A DNA stretch of 64,000 nucleotides from NCBI GenBank assembly GCA_965221105.1, contig OZ244871.1, positions 1,674,001 through 1,738,000 of the forward strand, in the 5' to 3' direction. Position numbers and translations under genes: made by a program. Below are positions 1 through 8,366 of this stretch, piece by piece; the stretch's first letter is position 1, and every line of letters begins with the position of its first letter. The notes beneath the pieces were generated by a model that saw only the letters and a list, made by a program, of their open reading frames with translations, searched no databases and was not told the origin of the DNA. Origin of the DNA: GM7GCV1 sp965221105 (GTDB lineage: Bacteria > Pseudomonadota > Gammaproteobacteria > Pseudomonadales > GM7GCV1).

Positions 1-2695
1 GGCCCTCTTTCGGTTTGGCGGTGTTCTTCGGCAGCTTAAAGCCCACCAATTTGCGCTTGTGCAGGCGTGCCATATGAATATCCACCGTACGCCCACCGAC
101 ATAAAAGGGTTTGTTGTGGGCAATGGCCCAGTTCAGATCTACCTCGCCTGGATGCGTCATACCATCGGTGTCCTGGCCAACGATAATATGACCTTTTTCC
201 AGACGCAGCAGGCGTTGTGTTTCGACACCAAATGGTTTGATAAAGAACTCCTTGCCCGCTTCCATCAGCGCATCCCACAAACATGTACCGTGACGGCTGG
301 GGACATGGATCTCGTAACCCAGTTCTCCGACAAAACCAACGCGCATTACACGGGCATTGGCTATATTCGCAACCTCACCCTGACGGCAGGCCAGGTATGG
401 GAAAGCCTTGGCACTCACATCCAGGTCAGTCAGTTTCTCCAGCACTTTACGGGAGTCAGGCCCAGCAAGGTTTACCGCCGCCAATGCAGAGGTCACGTTG
501 ACGAGATGTACATCAAGCCTCCACTGGGCATTCCACTTCAGCATTTCCCGATAAGCCTGTGTAACACCGTTCGTCGTCGCCGTTACATAAAAGTGGTCAT
601 CGCTCATACGGCATGCCACACCATCATCAATCACCACGCCGTACTCATTGGTCATAGCGGCATAGCGGGTTTTTCCAACCGGTTGTTTCAGAAAAGTAAA
701 GGTGTAGATACGGTTCATAAACTCCGCCGCATCGGAACCAAAAATCTCTATACCTCCCAGTGTACTGACATCAATCAGACCTACCTTGTGTCGTACATGC
801 AGTGATTCCGCCTGCACACAGGCATCCCTTTCTCCGGGATCGCCGTAATAGGCCGGACGCTGCCAGTTTCCCGCAGGCATCATCTGTGCACCCAGCTCTA
901 TATGGCGATAGTGCATGGCTGTCAGGCGATAGGGATCAAAAATACGCCCGGCAATGTGGGCCAGTTTTTCCGGTGCGAAAGGCGGTCGGGCCGTTGTCAC
1001 GCCGGTTTCACTGACCGATCGCTCTGTGGCCTGTGCGATCAGTCTGGCAGTGGGCAATGCGGAATGCCGACCCTGTGATGGCCCCATGCCAACGGTCGAG
1101 AAGCGCTTCACCAGTTGCACATCGCGATAGCCCAGGCGGGTGGCATCGACAATATCCTTCGCCTGTAAATCCTCATCAAAGTCGACAAAATCCCTACCCT
1201 TTGGATGTCTGAATATCGGCCAGGGAAAATTCGTCTGCTGTTCGCAATGCACATCGCGCAGCACTGGCGTGACACCCTGAAGATTATGAATGCAGATCTG
1301 TGCAGCTCTTGATCCATCCTGAATGACTGCATCCAGCTCATGCAGTCCATTCACTGATCCGGCGACATGCAGATGTTCAGGCAACTGATCAATCCTGAAC
1401 TGTGCAGTCTCATCACGATACGACAGTCTGGCGCCAGCCTGACACGCCAGCGGATAGGCGGGCATAAATCCAGCCGACATACACAGCACATCACATTCAA
1501 TGATCCTGGAGGCTTCAGCCACTCTTCCAGGGCTGGATATTGTGCGGATATCGACCGCACGAAGTGTTCTATTGCCCCGCCCGCCAATCGCCTCACAAAC
1601 CGTTGACTCGCTGAGCACCGGAATCTGCAGTGATTCAACTCTGTGGAGCAGGCGGCTATTGGCTGGCTGAGCACGCATATCAACAATACCCGCAACCCCA
1701 ATACCCTGCTGCTGCATTTCGAGTGCGGTCATATAGCCCTGATCATTGCCGGTAAGCACGACCGCCCGATCACCGGGCTTTACCGCGTACCAGTTCATCA
1801 GACGATCAACTGCCGAACAAAGCATCACACCCGGTAGATCATTATTGCGAAAGACGACATGCTGCTCGTAGGCGCCGGTTGCGAGAATGCACTCTTTGGC
1901 CCGCACCTTGTACATTCGCTGGCCCTGAATGATCGACAGGTAATTGTCCTTAAACCATCCGTTGCATGTGGCGTTAACATACCTGTCAATATTGGTGTGC
2001 GACTCTGCGCGGCTGATTAATTCATCACGTAGCCTTTCTGTCCGACATCCATCAATATCAAAACGGTGGTAACTCAGCGCGCCGCCAAGTAATGGATTTT
2101 CCTCTACCAGCATTACCGAGAGCCCGGCCTCAGCTGCTGTTAAGGCCGCACTCAATCCCGCCGGGCCAGCTCCAATAACAGCCACATCATGAAACAAATA
2201 AGCCTTGTCGTAATAGCCTGGCTTGCGGTCCAGATCAAGCGTGCCGAGCCCGGCTTTTTTTCGGATCAGCTTTTCCCATCTATCCCATGCGCCCAGCGGC
2301 CTGAAGAATGCCCGGTAATACCACCCGACCGGCATAAAACGGCTACAGCGATTCAGGTAGGCATCAAAATCCCTTTCGAGGGAGCCGGTGTAATTCTGCC
2401 CATAGATATCTTGCCCCTCTGCAATACACGCCCTGTCAGCCAATACGTTGGCTTCACCATCCAGCTGCACAAGAGAGTTGGCATCCTGCCCCGCCATCGT
2501 CAGCACACCGCGTGGGCGATGGTATTTGAACGAACGCGACAGCAACCGCTGGCCATTGGCAAGCAACGCACTGGCTATCGTGTCACCCGCAAAACCCTGG
2601 TAGGTTTTACCTTCAAAGTCGAAGCTCACGGGCTTACCACGCTTCAGTAGAAGACCCTTTGGCTCTGCCAGGCGCAGGTTCTGCAGATCGTTCAT
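1..2695 (-). CDS. mgdC: N-methylglutamate dehydrogenase subunit C (sarcosine oxidase alpha-like), 3' end beyond window
   Basis: About 898 residues are visible; the C-terminus runs off the left edge. The N-terminus has the ferredoxin-like 2Fe-2S domain of heterotetrameric sarcosine oxidase alpha. Near residue 170 there is a Rossmann motif (VAVIGAGPAGLSAA), followed by an FAD/NAD oxidoreductase core and then the aminomethyltransferase-type (GcvT-like) folate-binding domain (GELGYEIHVPS, then VGQDTDGMTHPGEVDL). The family oxidises N-methylated amino acids and passes the C1 unit to tetrahydrofolate. The start ATG overlaps the mgdB stop by one base (TAATG), which indicates translational coupling. 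I followed the reading frame from the start to the window edge and it stays in register. Because gmaS and mgsABC lie upstream in the same direction, N-methylglutamate is a more likely substrate than sarcosine; that is an inference from context. Confidence 0.85.
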   Translation of the reverse strand, partial: MNDLQNLRLAEPKGLLLKRGKPVSFDFEGKTYQGFAGDTIASALLANGQRLLSRSFKYHRPRGVLTMAGQDANSLVQLDGEANVLADRACIAEGQDIYGQNYTGSLERDFDAYLNRCSRFMPVGWYYRAFFRPLGAWDRWEKLIRKKAGLGTLDLDRKPGYYDKAYLFHDVAVIGAGPAGLSAALTAAEAGLSVMLVEENPLLGGALSYHRFDIDGCRTERLRDELISRAESHTNIDRYVNATCNGWFKDNYLSIIQGQRMYKVRAKECILATGAYEQHVVFRNNDLPGVMLCSAVDRLMNWYAVKPGDRAVVLTGNDQGYMTALEMQQQGIGVAGIVDMRAQPANSRLLHRVESLQIPVLSESTVCEAIGGRGNRTLRAVDIRTISSPGRVAEASRIIECDVLCMSAGFMPAYPLACQAGARLSYRDETAQFRIDQLPEHLHVAGSVNGLHELDAVIQDGSRAAQICIHNLQGVTPVLRDVHCEQQTNFPWPIFRHPKGRDFVDFDEDLQAKDIVDATRLGYRDVQLVKRFSTVGMGPSQGRHSALPTARLIAQATERSVSETGVTTARPPFAPEKLAHIAGRIFDPYRLTAMHYRHIELGAQMMPAGNWQRPAYYGDPGERDACVQAESLHVRHKVGLIDVSTLGGIEIFGSDAAEFMNRIYTFTFLKQPVGKTRYAAMTNEYGVVIDDGVACRMSDDHFYVTATTNGVTQAYREMLKWNAQWRLDVHLVNVTSALAAVNLAGPDSRKVLEKLTDLDVSAKAFPYLACRQGEVANIANARVMRVGFVGELGYEIHVPSRHGTCLWDALMEAGKEFFIKPFGVETQRLLRLEKGHIIVGQDTDGMTHPGEVDLNWAIAHNKPFYVGGRTVDIHMARLHKRKLVGFKLPKNTAKPKEG

Positions 2696-2994
2696 TACGA
2701 TTCGACTGGGCCGGATAATTGAAACTCTACCCGCTCCTGAAATATTTCTCCGGGATCAAAACTGCGAATGATTTCATCGGTCAGCGTATTACGCTCCGCG
2801 ATAAACCAATAGGCCGAAGCGTTGTGCATCCACCATTCAGTCACGACCCCTGCCCGGTTATCCTGATAAAAAACATAATCGGCCCACTCCTGATCGCTGC
2901 ATGCACTCGGATCAGGCATCGTCTTTACCTCACCACCATAGGTAAACTCGCTGATATTGCGTGGGCCATTCAACGGGCAGGGCATTATCTTCAT
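2695..2994 (-). CDS. mgdB: N-methylglutamate dehydrogenase subunit B (sarcosine oxidase delta-like)
   Basis: This 99-residue protein has the usual length of the small zinc-binding delta subunit of sarcosine-oxidase-type complexes. It begins with the family's MPCPLNGPRNISEF segment, which carries one conserved Cys, and continues with YGGEV, WADYVFYQDN and EWWMHNASAYWF, the last close to the family pattern of a tryptophan and tyrosine-rich strand ending in R(N/D)T. It sits between mgdA and mgdC with a 19-base gap upstream and a one-base overlap downstream, so the three are one transcript. The subunit is structural and helps hold the heterotetramer together. Assignment to the N-methylglutamate rather than the sarcosine enzyme rests on the neighbouring mgs genes. 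Confidence 0.85.
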   Translation of the reverse strand: MKIMPCPLNGPRNISEFTYGGEVKTMPDPSACSDQEWADYVFYQDNRAGVVTEWWMHNASAYWFIAERNTLTDEIIRSFDPGEIFQERVEFQLSGPVES

Positions 2995-3013
2995 CGGGTT
3001 GGAACTCTATCGG

Positions 3014-4261
3014 TCAGTGACTCGCGGCCGTAGCACCCATTTCATTCACCTGTGCAAAGCGATCAAAACGGTCCATGGCAAAGGGCGCAATAAGTTTCGG
3101 TACTCTACCACCGCTGGCAACCAGCTCAGCCATGGTTTTGCCGCATATGGGAGTAGCCTTAAATCCCCATGTTCCCCAGCCCGCATCCAGATAATAATTC
3201 TCAAGTGGGCTGAGCCCCATTATGGGACTGTAATCGGAGGTCATGTCGGTCAGGCCCGACCACTGCCTGAGCAGTTTGAGGTCAGCCATACAGGGGAATA
3301 GCTCAATGGCGTGAGCCAAAAGACTTTCTTTGAGATCCAGTGTCGAGGCGGTGCTATACAGGGGGTAGGGGTCGGAGCCGCCCCCAAAGACAATTTCACC
3401 GCGCCCGGTTTGTTGCACATAACAATGAAATGCGGGGGAACTGACCAGCGGATCCAGAAAAGGTTTCACTGGCTGCGACACCATCGCCTGCAAGGGGTAG
3501 GTGACTATGGGCATACGGAATCCGGCTTTGGCGGCCAGCAGGGAACTGTGTCCGGATACAGCTTGCACCGCAGCGCCACACGCTACGGGTCCACGATTGG
3601 TTTGAACGCCAACAAGCCTGTTTTTGTCGCTCAACACCGCCTGTACTTCGGTCAGCTGATGTAACTCGACGCCCCGCCGTGCCGCTCCTCGGGCGTATCC
3701 CCAGGCAACGGCATCGTGGCGCGCTGTAGCACCGTCCATATGCCACAAACCGGCAAGCACAGGCAGTCGTCCGGGATGCATATTCAGAGTTGGAACCAGC
3801 TCTCTGATGTGTTGTGGATCAATCAACTCGGTGCGACCGCCGAAATGTGTACTGATCTCAGCTCTTTGGCGAAAACCGCGAATATCTGCATCGGTATGTG
3901 CCAGTGTCAACTGTCCGCGATTCGAATACATGATGTTAAAGTCAAACTCATTGGAGAGTGTTTTAAAGAGTTTGACTGACTCCGAATAAAACTTAACACC
4001 TTCGGGTGTCAAGTAGTTGGAACGAATAACGGCGGTATTTCTTCCGGTATTTCCCGAACCAAGATAGGACTTTTCCAGTACCGCCACATTGGTGATGTCG
4101 TGAACCTTGGCCAGGTAGTAAGCGATGGCAACTCCGTGAGCGCCCCCGCCGATAATCACCACATCGTAACGGCGTTTCAGATTCCTTGGTTTTGGCAGAT
4201 CAGCGTGTGCCTCAAAGGGATAGTCATCTCGCAGGCCATACTTTAGCAGGCTAAAAGGCAT
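3014..4261 (-). CDS. mgdA: N-methylglutamate dehydrogenase subunit A (sarcosine oxidase beta-like)
   Basis: A 415-residue DAO-family flavoprotein. The N-terminal extension (FSLLKYGLRDDYPFE) is typical of sarcosine oxidase beta subunits, and the dinucleotide-binding motif VVIIGGGAHGVAIAYYLA lies near residue 34. The SGNTGRNTAVIRSNY segment is the FAD/FMN-contacting loop of the family, and GWGTWGFKATPICGKTMAELV near residue 370 is the C-terminal FAD-binding signature. This subunit carries the amine-oxidising active site of the complex. It is followed by mgdB and mgdC, and preceded by the broken purU with an 80-base gap. The start ATG at 4261 is the only sensible one, as the N-terminal extension is conserved. 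Confidence 0.87.
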   Translation of the reverse strand: MPFSLLKYGLRDDYPFEAHADLPKPRNLKRRYDVVIIGGGAHGVAIAYYLAKVHDITNVAVLEKSYLGSGNTGRNTAVIRSNYLTPEGVKFYSESVKLFKTLSNEFDFNIMYSNRGQLTLAHTDADIRGFRQRAEISTHFGGRTELIDPQHIRELVPTLNMHPGRLPVLAGLWHMDGATARHDAVAWGYARGAARRGVELHQLTEVQAVLSDKNRLVGVQTNRGPVACGAAVQAVSGHSSLLAAKAGFRMPIVTYPLQAMVSQPVKPFLDPLVSSPAFHCYVQQTGRGEIVFGGGSDPYPLYSTASTLDLKESLLAHAIELFPCMADLKLLRQWSGLTDMTSDYSPIMGLSPLENYYLDAGWGTWGFKATPICGKTMAELVASGGRVPKLIAPFAMDRFDRFAQVNEMGATAASH

Positions 4262-4341
4262 GGCCCACCCGCCTTAAGTGTGTAGCATTTCCGACAGCAC
4301 AAAGTCTGATCATATCTGGGCCATACTGCGCCATTGCGTCA

Positions 4342-5122
4342 TCAACAAATCACCGTCTTGTTGCCGTCGAGAAAAACCCGATGCGCGGCATGTAACCGCA
4401 GGGCTTTGGCCAAAGTCTGTGTCCCGGTGTCGCGACCAACAGCCACCAACATCTCCGGGCTGTAGGTGTGGTCTACTACCTGCACTGCCTGCTCGATGAT
4501 AGGGCTTGGCCCCCTTGAAACCGGGAAGAAATGAGCGGTGAATATTGATTACCCTGCCGCTGAGATCAACACAGAGGGCATCGCTAAGAATCTGCATATA
4601 GCGGGCCAGCACGACCAGATCCGTGCCGGTCTCTTGCACAATGTCCAGGAGTGTCCGCTCCTGCTGAGGCCTGTTCTCTCTGGTGACGGGCAGGTGAACA
4701 CAACGAATTCCCTCCCGCTCCATCGGGGGTCGCAATAGCTGGTGATTGGACACCACAGCTGGTATCTCCAGATTTAATTCGCCCTTGCGCTGGCGGTACA
4801 GCAAATCTTCCAGACAATGATCCAACTGGCTCACCATGAGCAGCAAGGTCTTGGTTGGAGCACTGCCGGGCACTATCTGCCAGATCATGGCAAAGCGTTC
4901 GGATACTTGTGCGAACTCTTCACTCAGGCTTGCCAGGGGTGCTTCGCCCGAGTCCACGTAGAACAGGATAAACAGATGCGAATTCTGCTTGTCATCGAAG
5001 TGGTTCAGCTCACTGATATAGCATCCGCGTTCTGCCAGAAAGCTGGTAACGCTCGCTAGAATGCCGCAGGCTGGCGGGCAGGTGACCTCTAAAATCAACT
5101 CCTGTTCTTCACGTGCTGACAT
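4342..5122 (-). pseudogene. purU: Broken formyltetrahydrofolate deformylase (internal deletion and frameshift)
   Basis: PurU hydrolyses 10-formyl-THF to formate and THF, which fits a C1-releasing cluster. The first part is intact: an ACT domain (residues 1-85), then the formyltransferase-like domain through VINIHRSFLPGFKGAKP. Directly after GAKP the frame changes. The downstream frame resumes the canonical C-terminus with IIEQAVQVVDHTYSPEMLV and ends KTVIC at 4342. The stretch expected between GAKPYHQA and EGPIIEQ, roughly 25 residues including the conserved Asp of the N-H-D catalytic set, is missing. The junction lies at about 4491-4505. The undamaged frame would otherwise run into unrelated sequence to 4310. 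The start is taken as ATG 5122 (MSAREEQE), just past the mgsC stop; an earlier in-frame ATG at 5152 would overlap mgsC. Confidence 0.85.
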
Positions 5123-5127
5123 ACAAA

Positions 5128-6462
5128 CTACAACCTCTGCCCGGGTATCCATTCTGTGCCAGCGAGCGGCACCCCGGCCATGGCAGCCGATTCAACCGTG
5201 AGCGCCACCAGATCTTCGGGCTCCAGGTTCCGCAGATCGTTCTTGCCACACGCACGAGCCAGCGTTTGAGCCTCCATGGTCAACACGCGAAGATAATTTG
5301 CCAAACGGCGACCCCCCTCTTTCGGATCAAGGCGTTGTGCCAGCTCTGGATCCTGGGTGGAAATGCCGGCCGGGTCTTTGCCCTCGTGATAATCGTCGTA
5401 GTAGCCAGCTGCAGAGCCAATTTTTCGGAAGTCATCATCCCATTTGGGATTATTGCAGCCCAGCGCCACAAGCGCAGCGGTGCCTATGGCAACGGCATCA
5501 GCGCCGAGCGCCATGCACTTGGCAACATCAGCGCCATTGCGGATTCCACCCGACACAATCAACTGGACTGTGCGGTGCATATCCATTTCCTGCAGTGCCC
5601 GCACGGCCTGTGGTATGGCCGCCAGAGTAGGTATACCGACATGTTCGATAAAGACTTCCTGGGTAGCCGCCGTGCCGCCCTGCATACCGTCCACTACAAT
5701 GACATCAGCACCAGCTTTAACAGCAAGCTTGGTATCGTAATACGTCCGGGTCGCACCCACCTTCATATAAATGGGCATCTGCCAGTCCGTAATTTCCCGC
5801 AGCTCGCCCACCTTAATAGCCAGATCGTCAGGGCCCGTCCAATCGGGGTGACGACAGGCAGAGCGCTGATCCACACCCCTGGGCAAAGTGCGCATCTGTG
5901 CAACTCGATCAGAAATTTTCTGCCCCAACAGCATGCCGCCGCCGCCGGGTTTGGCACCCTGTCCCAGTACAATTTCGATCGCATCGGCCTTGCGCAAATC
6001 ATCTGGATTCATGCCATAGCGTGAGGGCAAATACTGGTAGACCAATTTGCTGGAGTGGCTTCGCTCTTCTGGAGTCATACCGCCATCACCGGTGGTGGTC
6101 GAGGTACCCACAGCCGAGGCTCCCCGACCGAGCGCCTCCTTGGCGTTGGCTGACAGAGCACCGAAGCTCATACCAGCAATCGTAATGGCTGTCTCAATCA
6201 CCATGGGTTTTTTTGCGAAGCGCGTGCCAAGGGTAACGCGGGTATTGCAGGCTTCACGGTAGCCTTCGAGCGGATAGCGCGACATGCTGGCCCCAAGGAA
6301 TAATAAATCGTCAAAGTGGGGAACCCTGCGTTTGGCACCAAAGCCGCGAATGTCATAAATGCCCGTCTCGGCAGCTCGCCGTATTTGATGCATGGTAAAA
6401 CGGTCAAAGGTTGCCGATTCCCGCAAATGGTGCTGTACCATTACATCTTTTTCTTCATTCAT
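5128..6462 (-). CDS. mgsC: N-methylglutamate synthase subunit C (glutamate-synthase-like FMN domain)
   Basis: A 444-residue protein equivalent to the FMN/3Fe-4S synthase domain of glutamate synthase large subunit (GlxD-like). Visible signatures are GMSFGALSANAKEALGRGA, TTTGDGGMTPEE, GAKPGGGGMLLGQKI (flavin and iron-sulfur binding region), DVIVVDGMQGGTAATQEVF and LIVSGGIRNGADVAKCMALGADAVAIGT. In the methylamine pathway MgsABC transfers the methylamino group of gamma-glutamylmethylamide to give N-methylglutamate and glutamate. It is the third mgs gene, separated from mgsB by 266 bases and followed within six bases by the purU remnant. An ordinary amidotransferase-dependent glutamate synthase role cannot be excluded from this subunit alone; the set of neighbours decides it. 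Confidence 0.85.
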   Translation of the reverse strand: MNEEKDVMVQHHLRESATFDRFTMHQIRRAAETGIYDIRGFGAKRRVPHFDDLLFLGASMSRYPLEGYREACNTRVTLGTRFAKKPMVIETAITIAGMSFGALSANAKEALGRGASAVGTSTTTGDGGMTPEERSHSSKLVYQYLPSRYGMNPDDLRKADAIEIVLGQGAKPGGGGMLLGQKISDRVAQMRTLPRGVDQRSACRHPDWTGPDDLAIKVGELREITDWQMPIYMKVGATRTYYDTKLAVKAGADVIVVDGMQGGTAATQEVFIEHVGIPTLAAIPQAVRALQEMDMHRTVQLIVSGGIRNGADVAKCMALGADAVAIGTAALVALGCNNPKWDDDFRKIGSAAGYYDDYHEGKDPAGISTQDPELAQRLDPKEGGRRLANYLRVLTMEAQTLARACGKNDLRNLEPEDLVALTVESAAMAGVPLAGTEWIPGQRL

Positions 6463-6728
6463 CTCAACATCTCTGGTCAGCAGGGTGCCGGGGGTTTAGG
6501 AGGAAACACCTGGTGGGTGAACCTGAAAAAGCAGCGCAGATGCGAAACATGCCGGAAAAACCGCGTGGGAAGAGCTCGCCCGGATTCTGGAGTCAGGAGT
6601 TGAAATGCACAGGTGAGAGGGCCAAGTGTAGATTGATCGTGCCGGTCCGGCTGTCTGCCCGATTCCTCAATCACCGAAGCTCATCCGCAGCTGGCCAACC
6701 CGGCAAAAAGTCTTTTTCAGGACTTTTG
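6463..6728 (-). other. Intercistronic gap between mgsB and mgsC with a possible weak hairpin
   Basis: This 266-base stretch interrupts an otherwise tightly packed operon and holds no convincing open frame. Immediately after the mgsB stop there is a small inverted repeat (aaaagtc and gacttt around 6709-6727) followed on the minus strand by a short T run. It could act as an attenuator or an mRNA processing site. The stem is short and AT-rich, so this is only a suggestion. Confidence 0.25.
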
Positions 6729-7403
6729 TCAGAGGGTCGAGGGTCTGAAGTTGTAGAGTTCACGGGCTGAGCCGAAACGTTTGAAAGAATGTGGGTCTCC
6801 TGCGAAACCGGCGCGATCCAACAACTCCGTCAGCTCAGCAATATGCTGCTTCCGAAGCTCTTTTTCGACACAATCAGCACCCAGAGATTTAACATCACCC
6901 CTGACATACATATGCGTTTCGTAAATAGAGTCACCCAGGGCATCGCCGGCATCACCACAAACGACCAGTGTGCCCGCCTGGGCCATGAAGCAACTCATGT
7001 GACCAACATTGCCACCAATTACAATATCGGCACCCTTCAATGAAATGCCGCAGCGCGAACCGGCGTTGCCTTCAATGACCAGCAGGCCACCGTGCGCCGT
7101 GGCTCCTGCCGAAGCAGAGGCATCACCCCGTACCCGCACGGTCCCCGACATCATGTTTTCGGCCAGCCCCTGGCCGGCGTTTCCGTGCACCAGAACATTG
7201 GCGGTTTTGTTCATGCCGGCACAAAAGTAACCGGCATGCCCTCGAACCTCGACGGAAATGCCCGCATCCAGACCGCAGGCAATATTGTGAGAACCTCTTG
7301 GGTTGGTGACGATAAACTCCTGTTCAACGCAGTTGTGCGTCTGGGCATGTAATTCCTGATTCAGTTCGCGCACAGTACTCCTGGAAAGGTCGATGGTTTT
7401 CAT
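6729..7403 (-). CDS. mgsB: N-methylglutamate synthase subunit B (GXGXG beta-helix domain)
   Basis: A 224-residue GlxC-like protein corresponding to the C-terminal beta-helix (GXGXG) domain of glutamate synthase. The repetitive glycine pattern is clear: VRGHAGYFCAGMN, VLVHGNAGQGLAENM, VRVRGDASASAGATAHGG, VIEGNAGSRCGISLKG, IVIGGNVGHMSCFMAQAG and VVCGDAGDALGDSIYE. In glutamate synthase this domain has a structural role supporting ammonia channelling between the amidotransferase and synthase domains. The start codon directly abuts the mgsA stop (TGAATG), showing coupling. It ends 266 bases before mgsC. Confidence 0.87.
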   Translation of the reverse strand: MKTIDLSRSTVRELNQELHAQTHNCVEQEFIVTNPRGSHNIACGLDAGISVEVRGHAGYFCAGMNKTANVLVHGNAGQGLAENMMSGTVRVRGDASASAGATAHGGLLVIEGNAGSRCGISLKGADIVIGGNVGHMSCFMAQAGTLVVCGDAGDALGDSIYETHMYVRGDVKSLGADCVEKELRKQHIAELTELLDRAGFAGDPHSFKRFGSARELYNFRPSTL

Positions 7404-8303
7404 TCAGTTCCGCTCCCAGGAGTAGATTGTTGCCGGTTCCGGTTCCCAGACGCGTGCAGATTCGATAGTGGGCAGTGTTGTCAAGGCCTGATACTCCGAA
7501 GCCATTGCGACATAGTCATCGGTTTCCGCCAGCACCGCTGGTTTGCATGCAATGGGATCACGCACTACCGCAAAGCCATCCCGCGTCCCTATGGCCAGGG
7601 TATAAAAACCATCAAAGTGCTTGAGACCATTTTCCAGCGCCTGATCGAGACTATCGGCCTGTCGCAGGCGCCAGGTGAGATAACCTGCTGCCACCTCCGT
7701 GTCGTTCTCGGTTTCAAACCCGATGCCCTGGCGCCTGAGCATGTTGCGCATCCGGTTGTGGTTTGAGAAAGAACCGTTGTGAACCAGGCACACATCTTCA
7801 CCTGTAGAAAAGGGGTGCGAACCTTCGGTTGTTACTGCCGATTCTGTTGCCATTCGGGTATGGCCGATAACGTGGCTCCCCTGCATGCTGCCAAGATTGA
7901 ACGTGTTCGCAATATGCTCCGGCAAACCGGCCTCCTTGAATATTTCAATGGAATGACCCGAGCTGAGAACGCGCACCTCCGGTGCCCGTTCCAATAAAAA
8001 TTTCTCTACCCTCTCGGCAGCAGTGGCTATTTTAAAAACGACAACGGTATTGTTTTGTGCGTAGCCAACCTCGGCATCAAGGACCACTCTGGATGCATCC
8101 GCCAAAGATCCCCAGTCATATTCCGGGTTGTCGTTACGCAAAGTCAGCTTGGTCCAGGTGTCAGCCACTTCGTCACCATAGATTGCGAAGCCAGCACTGT
8201 CTGGCCCCCGATCAGTCATCGCCACCAACATGGGCTGGAACAGCTTTCCCAGCTGACTCTCAAGCGCCTTGGTTTTTAGGTAAAGGCCAACAATACCGCA
8301 CAT
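7404..8303 (-). CDS. mgsA: N-methylglutamate synthase subunit A (class II glutamine amidotransferase)
   Basis: A 299-residue Ntn-hydrolase amidotransferase (GlxB-like). The start is placed at ATG 8303 because this gives Met-Cys-Gly-Ile-Val-Gly; class II amidotransferases need the cysteine exposed at the N-terminus after Met removal. An in-frame start ten codons earlier (8333) would bury it. Further family marks are MTDRGPDSAGFAIYGDE, VIGHTRMATESAVTTEGSHPF, LVHNGSFSNHNRMRNML and ENDTEVAAGYLTWRL. The subunit is thought to release the amine from the gamma-glutamyl amide, here gamma-glutamylmethylamide, for transfer by MgsC. It follows gmaS with a gap of about 63 bases. Confidence 0.88.
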   Translation of the reverse strand: MCGIVGLYLKTKALESQLGKLFQPMLVAMTDRGPDSAGFAIYGDEVADTWTKLTLRNDNPEYDWGSLADASRVVLDAEVGYAQNNTVVVFKIATAAERVEKFLLERAPEVRVLSSGHSIEIFKEAGLPEHIANTFNLGSMQGSHVIGHTRMATESAVTTEGSHPFSTGEDVCLVHNGSFSNHNRMRNMLRRQGIGFETENDTEVAAGYLTWRLRQADSLDQALENGLKHFDGFYTLAIGTRDGFAVVRDPIACKPAVLAETDDYVAMASEYQALTTLPTIESARVWEPEPATIYSWERN

Positions 8304-8366
8304 AAACCCTGTTGCTCCAGGCCTGCTCAGCACCTGCTACGGCAGTGATGCTTTTCATGGTGCAGA

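Noticed and set aside
59..805. Long plus-strand open frame (248 codons) at the left edge
   Set aside because: It is antisense to the continuous mgdC coding frame, which carries clear sarcosine-oxidase-alpha motifs and runs off the window; the plus-strand translation has no recognisable domain.
5113..6024. 303-codon plus-strand frame opposite mgsC
   Set aside because: It mirrors the GlxD-like gene, whose conserved FMN and iron-sulfur motifs settle the coding strand.
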